Positions 59,997 through 64,000 of a stretch of DNA of 64,000 nucleotides are shown here, piece after piece. Origin of the DNA: Pezizomycotina sp. ARF18 (lineage: Eukaryota > Ascomycota); assembly GCA_002224055.1 (NCBI GenBank), contig AZLU01000024.1, positions 1-64,000 on the forward strand, written 5' to 3'. The position numbers and the translations under genes were made by a program. Within the stretch, counting starts at the first letter, position 1. Every line of letters begins with the position of its first letter. The notes beneath the pieces are model-generated. The model was not told where the DNA came from, did not search any database, and saw nothing but the letters and a program-made list of their open reading frames with translations.

Positions 59997-61935
59997 TTAT
60001 GCCACTTTCCACCGCCTTTCCAGCCGCTCACTCCAAAGGAAGGAGGATTTGCCCTCCGAGTACGTCATCCACAGCCGCGCCAGCGCCTCTACCAGGACAG
60101 CGACCCTCGCATTGACCTCCACGTCTGACTTTGTCGCCGCGGCGGGTAGGTATACCTTTATGAACTTATCATCGATAGGTCGCCAAAGTACTCCGAGTCG
60201 ACCTGCTGCTGCTGCCCGATCAGAGGGCAGAGAATGTACTGCCACAGCGAAGAACGGAACCGGAAGGTCAGCAGTTCCGAGCAAGGCGGGACGGTCGAGA
60301 CGAAAAGTAACATTTCGTCGAGCTCCAGGTGGCCGATCGTGTACGAGAATTCGTCGTAAAGTATTCTAGGGTGCTTTGGTCGTACTGGTGCATGTGACAC
60401 ATCTATAGTGGAAAAAAAAAAAAAAAAAAGATCGATCAGGATGATGAGACATATAGAAGAATTGGATCGACAATTAGTATGAAATAATAGCCGGGAGAGC
60501 GAGCTTACCAGGCACATAAAGTTTTGTCGGAGGACAATGGAGTCCATGCCGCCCCAGTCGAGTGTCAGTCGTATCCTTCAACGTAATTGGGGTCGGTAAC
60601 CATGATTGTATCTCCTGTAGAGCCTGCAGAGTCGGGCCGGCTGCGACTTTCGTCACTCGATTGATAGCTGCTTGCTTAGATCTTGGCAGCTCGTCGACGT
60701 CCGAGTCGCTATGTCCCCCATCGTCCTCGATCTCCTTGATCTCCTGGCTTTGCGAGGAACTACCGCCATCGTAGTTGCTCTTGAGGCCCGTGGGGTGCTC
60801 CGGGTCGAGGTTTTTGAACATGTTGAACGCTTTCCCCGTTTTTGGCCTCTTCGTGATCTCGTAGTTGAACGCCGGCAAGAATTCCTTCATCGCCAGCTCT
60901 GATCCGTCCGCAAAGATCGCCCTCGCCACCTTCTTATAGAACCCAGATCCGTAGGCTTGGGACTGCTTAGGTAAAAAACCCATGGCCTGAGCGAGGCACC
61001 GTGCACTTTAGCTTCCGACCTGTGTCCTTTCTTCGCTACTTCGTTTCTACCTTTCCAATCGGCGTGCAGGGCGTCCAACACCATCTTCAGAATCTGCTGT
61101 AATGGACCCACCGCCTGGGATATTCAACCGAACATACGAACGCCCACCCGACCAAAGCCCATCCGTCCTCGCAGTGCGCGAAGGCGCTCTCCTCGTTTGC
61201 CACGGCTAAGAACGCGAACGGCTCGAACGTGTCCCCGAACGCACTCTTCTTCCGTCCCGCTCCGGGACCGTCATCGTCAGGGCTTACGCTACGGTCCCTA
61301 AGCTTCGCCGCCCTTCGTTCCTAGATTTACGCGCTGCTGTCCTAGTCGGGGTACTGGCGGCGCGGAACTTCCAAGCGTCCTGCAAGCGCGCCGCGTTGGG
61401 CCGACCATCCGGACCAGGTTCGATATGTATTTTCTGGCCTCTCGCCGACCTCCGGGTGCTCCGTCTTGCTGCACTTCTTGGAGGTCATCTCGGGGTGTAT
61501 GGATAACGTGGTGATGATCGCCAGGTATTCCGGCGGAGGAATATATATCAGCCTTCTGGGCTGATGATTATTATCGCTAGCAACAGCAGCGATAGCTCCT
61601 TTGTCATCTTTGGCATCTTTAGCGTCTTCACGCTTTTGCTTTTGTGTGCCGTTCGGGTTGGCTTTGGGCTCGCCTTTGAGCTTGGACGGCTGAGGCCCTG
61701 GAACGTGACTGCGGAGAGCGAATCAATCGCTCTTACAACTACCGTATTGTAAGTCGTATTGGTAGCAAAAAGAAATAGCCTAGGAAAAAAAAAAAAAAAA
61801 AAAGATGGGGGAAAAAAAAAGTGCGAGATCTGAAGGTATTCTTACAAAGTCCTTCTTCTAGAGATATTTGACATCTCCGAGCAGTTTCGACGGTATGTCT
61901 CGAGCTTCTACCGGTATCTCATCGGGATTGCCCAT
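59997..61935 (-). CDS. Conserved-looking fungal protein of unknown function
   Basis: Not named by me, but its pieces recall an uncharacterised fungal family. On the minus strand from ATG 61935: MGNPDEIPVEARDIPSKLLG, an intron-like AT stretch with a poly(A) near 61782-61802, SLSAVTFQGLSRPSSKAKPK, a basic run, in joined frame IYIPPPEYLAIITTLSIHPE, then DTFEPFAFLAVANEESAFAH, CEDGWALVGWAFVCSVEYP, LKMVLDALHADWKGRNEVAK, FYKKVARAIFADGSELAMKE, an acidic stretch (EIKEIEDDGGHSDSDVDELP), RLGRHGLHCPPTKLYVPGKL, a poly(T) intron (about 60395-60510), HPRILYDEFSYTIGHLELDE, and a C-terminal exon with VNARVAVLVEALARLWMTYS ending at 59997. It looks like a soluble, helical repeat-like protein. Many frame changes occur, especially at 61100-61560. 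Confidence 0.55.
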
Positions 61936-63059
61936 CCTCGAACTAGGTAGAACCACACCTGCGATGATTGGCCTTACCTCCAGCTTCCGGAATATATTTA
62001 CTTGGATCTTCGAGTAGTTATCCGTTCAATACCTGGCTATCTGAAGGCGGAGGCTCTGCTCTGATCGTTTATTGCCGCGTACAAATGAAGCTATGGAGCT
62101 ATACGGCGAAAGCTTCCACTGTACGCGTACAGGTAGCTGGACTGGCCAGCTAGTAGGTCGGTTTGAAGCAAAGCTATTCAGAAAATATGAAAGAGTTAGA
62201 GAAGAAGTCGAGGGTTCGAAAGGAGCCAGGAGAGAGGAAATGAAGGACTCGCATAGAGGCTAGAAAGAAGAATGGGAGAACAGAGGGAGAACAGACAATG
62301 ATAATAAACCAACTTGGGAAGACCTTTTTCTTTCTTTTTTTTGCACTGTACAGCTGCTAGGTAAACTTTCGGGAACAAAGAAAACAAAGAAAACCGGAGC
62401 TAATGCCGCAACGACTCGTTAACGCTCTATCGCGAACTCATGTGATATGAGAGGTAAAAAGTATACGTACAAATATACAAATGAGGTGAAAAAAAAAAAA
62501 AAAAAAAAAGGGTAAGGAAATCACCTCCGTACCCGTGTACAAGTAGTCTGGCTAGACGCTCCTGCCACTTATTTAATAGCGACGAACTTTCTAGATGTTT
62601 ATATCTAAAATCATGTTTCTGTTGGTATTATATGCCTTTGTTCCTAAATATTATTTGTTTCCCTTTTTTCCGCCCCGGTAGTTTTCATTCTATTTCCTTA
62701 TTACTGGGTCACTTCGCTTTCATAGCGCGCGTCCATAAGGGCAGGCAGACACGTTTAAGTATAGAGAAAGCTACTACTGCTATAGTTAGTTTGTGAAAGT
62801 CTTGAGCGAAGGGTCTATCGGTTGGCGATAAATTTTTTTTTCTAACTAACATTATTGATGCGGACGTGTGCGTTCACGATAAGCAGTATAAAGCGCTTTA
62901 ACAAAAATCAATAAGATAACTAAGCTAATGTGTGAAGTATGACTTGTAAAAGCAGAAAAACAGTAATACAATGCAGCTCAAGAAACGCCTTGACTTCGAT
63001 CTCTGACCTCGAGAACAGGAAAAGAAAGGTATGCAAATTTATTTACATTAACAAAAGCT
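61936..63059. other. Intergenic, upstream of the 60-kb gene
   Basis: AT-rich, with poly(A) runs near 62489-62509 and no recognisable gene. Open frames at 61968-62263 (+) lack domains; they partly mirror the promoter side of the minus-strand gene. Confidence 0.5.
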
Positions 63060-64000
63060 AAGCAGAAAATAAATAATAAATAAAAAAAAGTGCGATGATA
63101 ATATCAAGAAAACCCTCCTTGTCCCATTAAACCAGACATACCCTCTCTTCTCTTGCCCATCATCTTCTTCTGCTCTGTTTTCTTCTCCGTAGTATGTTTT
63201 CCACAAGCTTCCTCCTGGTATTTTCTCTCTGGCACCAATTAATCGATGCGGATGCTTTGCCGCCGCCACCAACTCGCGATCTGTCGATCCTCCGGCTACC
63301 CTATCCTTCGGTTGCGATACATCCGAGAGCTGCGAGGTAGTGGAACGACGGAGGGGGCTGGGACCTTGAATTCTGCGACGCGGAATGGAATGCCATCCTT
63401 GTAGACTCGCTCGTGACGGTGCCGGTTCTCTTCAAGGCCATCCGATCATCAATGTCGAACTTGCGCCGCTTGAAAAGGATAGTGGTATCCTCCTCCTCAT
63501 CGTCTTCGCTCTTCAACTTGCAGGACCCCGCGGAGCTGCCGTCGTCCAGCAGGTTCGATACGCTTCGCTTGACATCAGCATGGGATTTGGCCTTCGCCCG
63601 ACGGCGTTTCTTTGCTGAAGAATCGCTCTCGACTTCAGCCTCATCGGCCGCTTGGGATCCGGAGCCATTTGCAGAAGTAGGTTCCAACGGACGCCTAGTC
63701 TGGGAAAGATCTACGGTTATCTCCTCTTGGTCCAAGAAGTCGGCTCGGTCTCGGTGGTGATCCTCGAGCGTTTTATAGAACGGGTTCGCTTTTGGATTGT
63801 TGGCTAAAATTTGAGCATGTTAGAGAATGTGTTTCGTAAGAGAAAAAAAAACGGGAGCGTGGATAAAGCGCTTACCGATTTCCTTGATGCCTGACTCCTT
63901 CAGAAGCTCGCTTCTCAGACGTGCTTCTTTACGTCTCGGGCCCTAACCCCTCTCGACCTCGTCCTCGGAGTCGCTGAGGTCAAAGAGGCCACCGGCACGT
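63060..64000 (-). CDS. 5'-truncated hypothetical nuclear-type protein
   Basis: The N-terminal part lies beyond the right edge. On the minus strand: GGLFDLSDSEDE at the edge, KEARLRSELLKESGIKEIGK followed by an intron (about 63803-63878 with an A8 run), NPKANPFYKTLEDHHRDR in joined frame, FLDQEEITVDLSQTRRPLEP, a basic cluster (AKKRRRAKAKSHADVKRSV), SNLLDDGSSAGSCKLKSEDD, FKRRKFDIDDRMALKRTGTV, then, in a changed frame, DGIPFRVAEFKVPAPS, and a tail near 63250-63130 (KIPGGSLWKTYYGEENRAEE). Acidic patches, a bipartite-like basic cluster and low complexity suggest a nuclear protein, which is inference. I do not recognise an orthologue. Confidence 0.45.

Overview
This window looks like nuclear DNA of a filamentous ascomycete (Pezizomycotina-type), judged from short GT-AG introns of 44-190 bp, pyrimidine-rich promoters, and the gene set: Nbr1 with four ZZ fingers, Ubc12, mitochondrial ketol-acid reductoisomerase, an IFRD-domain protein, Has1, a flavin-carrier/TRP-like protein, a division-1 chitin synthase, a low-molecular-weight tyrosine phosphatase and a Prp24/SART3-type splicing factor. 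I cannot fix the class. Genes are spaced by long AT-rich stretches full of poly(A)/poly(T) runs.

Layout. 0.7-3.4 kb: NBR1 (+). 5.1-6.1 kb: UBC12 (+). 8.2-10.0 kb: ILV5 (+). 11.0-11.4 kb: a small unbroken three-exon gene (+). 13.6-15.4 kb: IFRD-domain gene (+). 15.9-17.3 kb: two 9-bp minisatellites, then a GC-rich, hairpin-rich segment that may hold an orphan gene. 17.7-18.9 kb: CCCH zinc-finger gene (+). 19.3-21.5 kb: HAS1 (-). 21.9-23.7 kb: a PD-(D/E)XK-like fungal gene (+). 25.8-27.0 kb: unknown gene (+). 27.0-32.4 kb: AT-rich gene-poor stretch. 32.4-34.9 kb: FLC-like gene (+). 36.4-38.0 kb: acidic/low-complexity gene (-). 39.2-42.3 kb: chitin synthase (-). 45.0-45.8 kb: LMW-PTP (+). 46.3-47.4 kb: basic unknown protein (-). 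47.4-54.4 kb: AT-rich, with a few weak exons near 51 kb. 54.5-58.8 kb: PRP24/SART3-like gene (+). 60.0-61.9 kb: conserved-looking fungal protein (-). 63.1 kb to the edge: 5'-truncated nuclear-type protein (-).

The genes do not form a pathway; this is ordinary dispersed housekeeping content plus accessory pieces. Almost every recognisable conserved gene has one or more one-base frame interruptions. Essential genes such as HAS1 and UBC12 are unlikely to be dead, so I read most of these as consensus errors of an unpolished assembly. Coding coordinates therefore span joined exons with frame changes inside. I saw no rRNA, tRNA, CRISPR array, retroelement or DNA-transposon protein.
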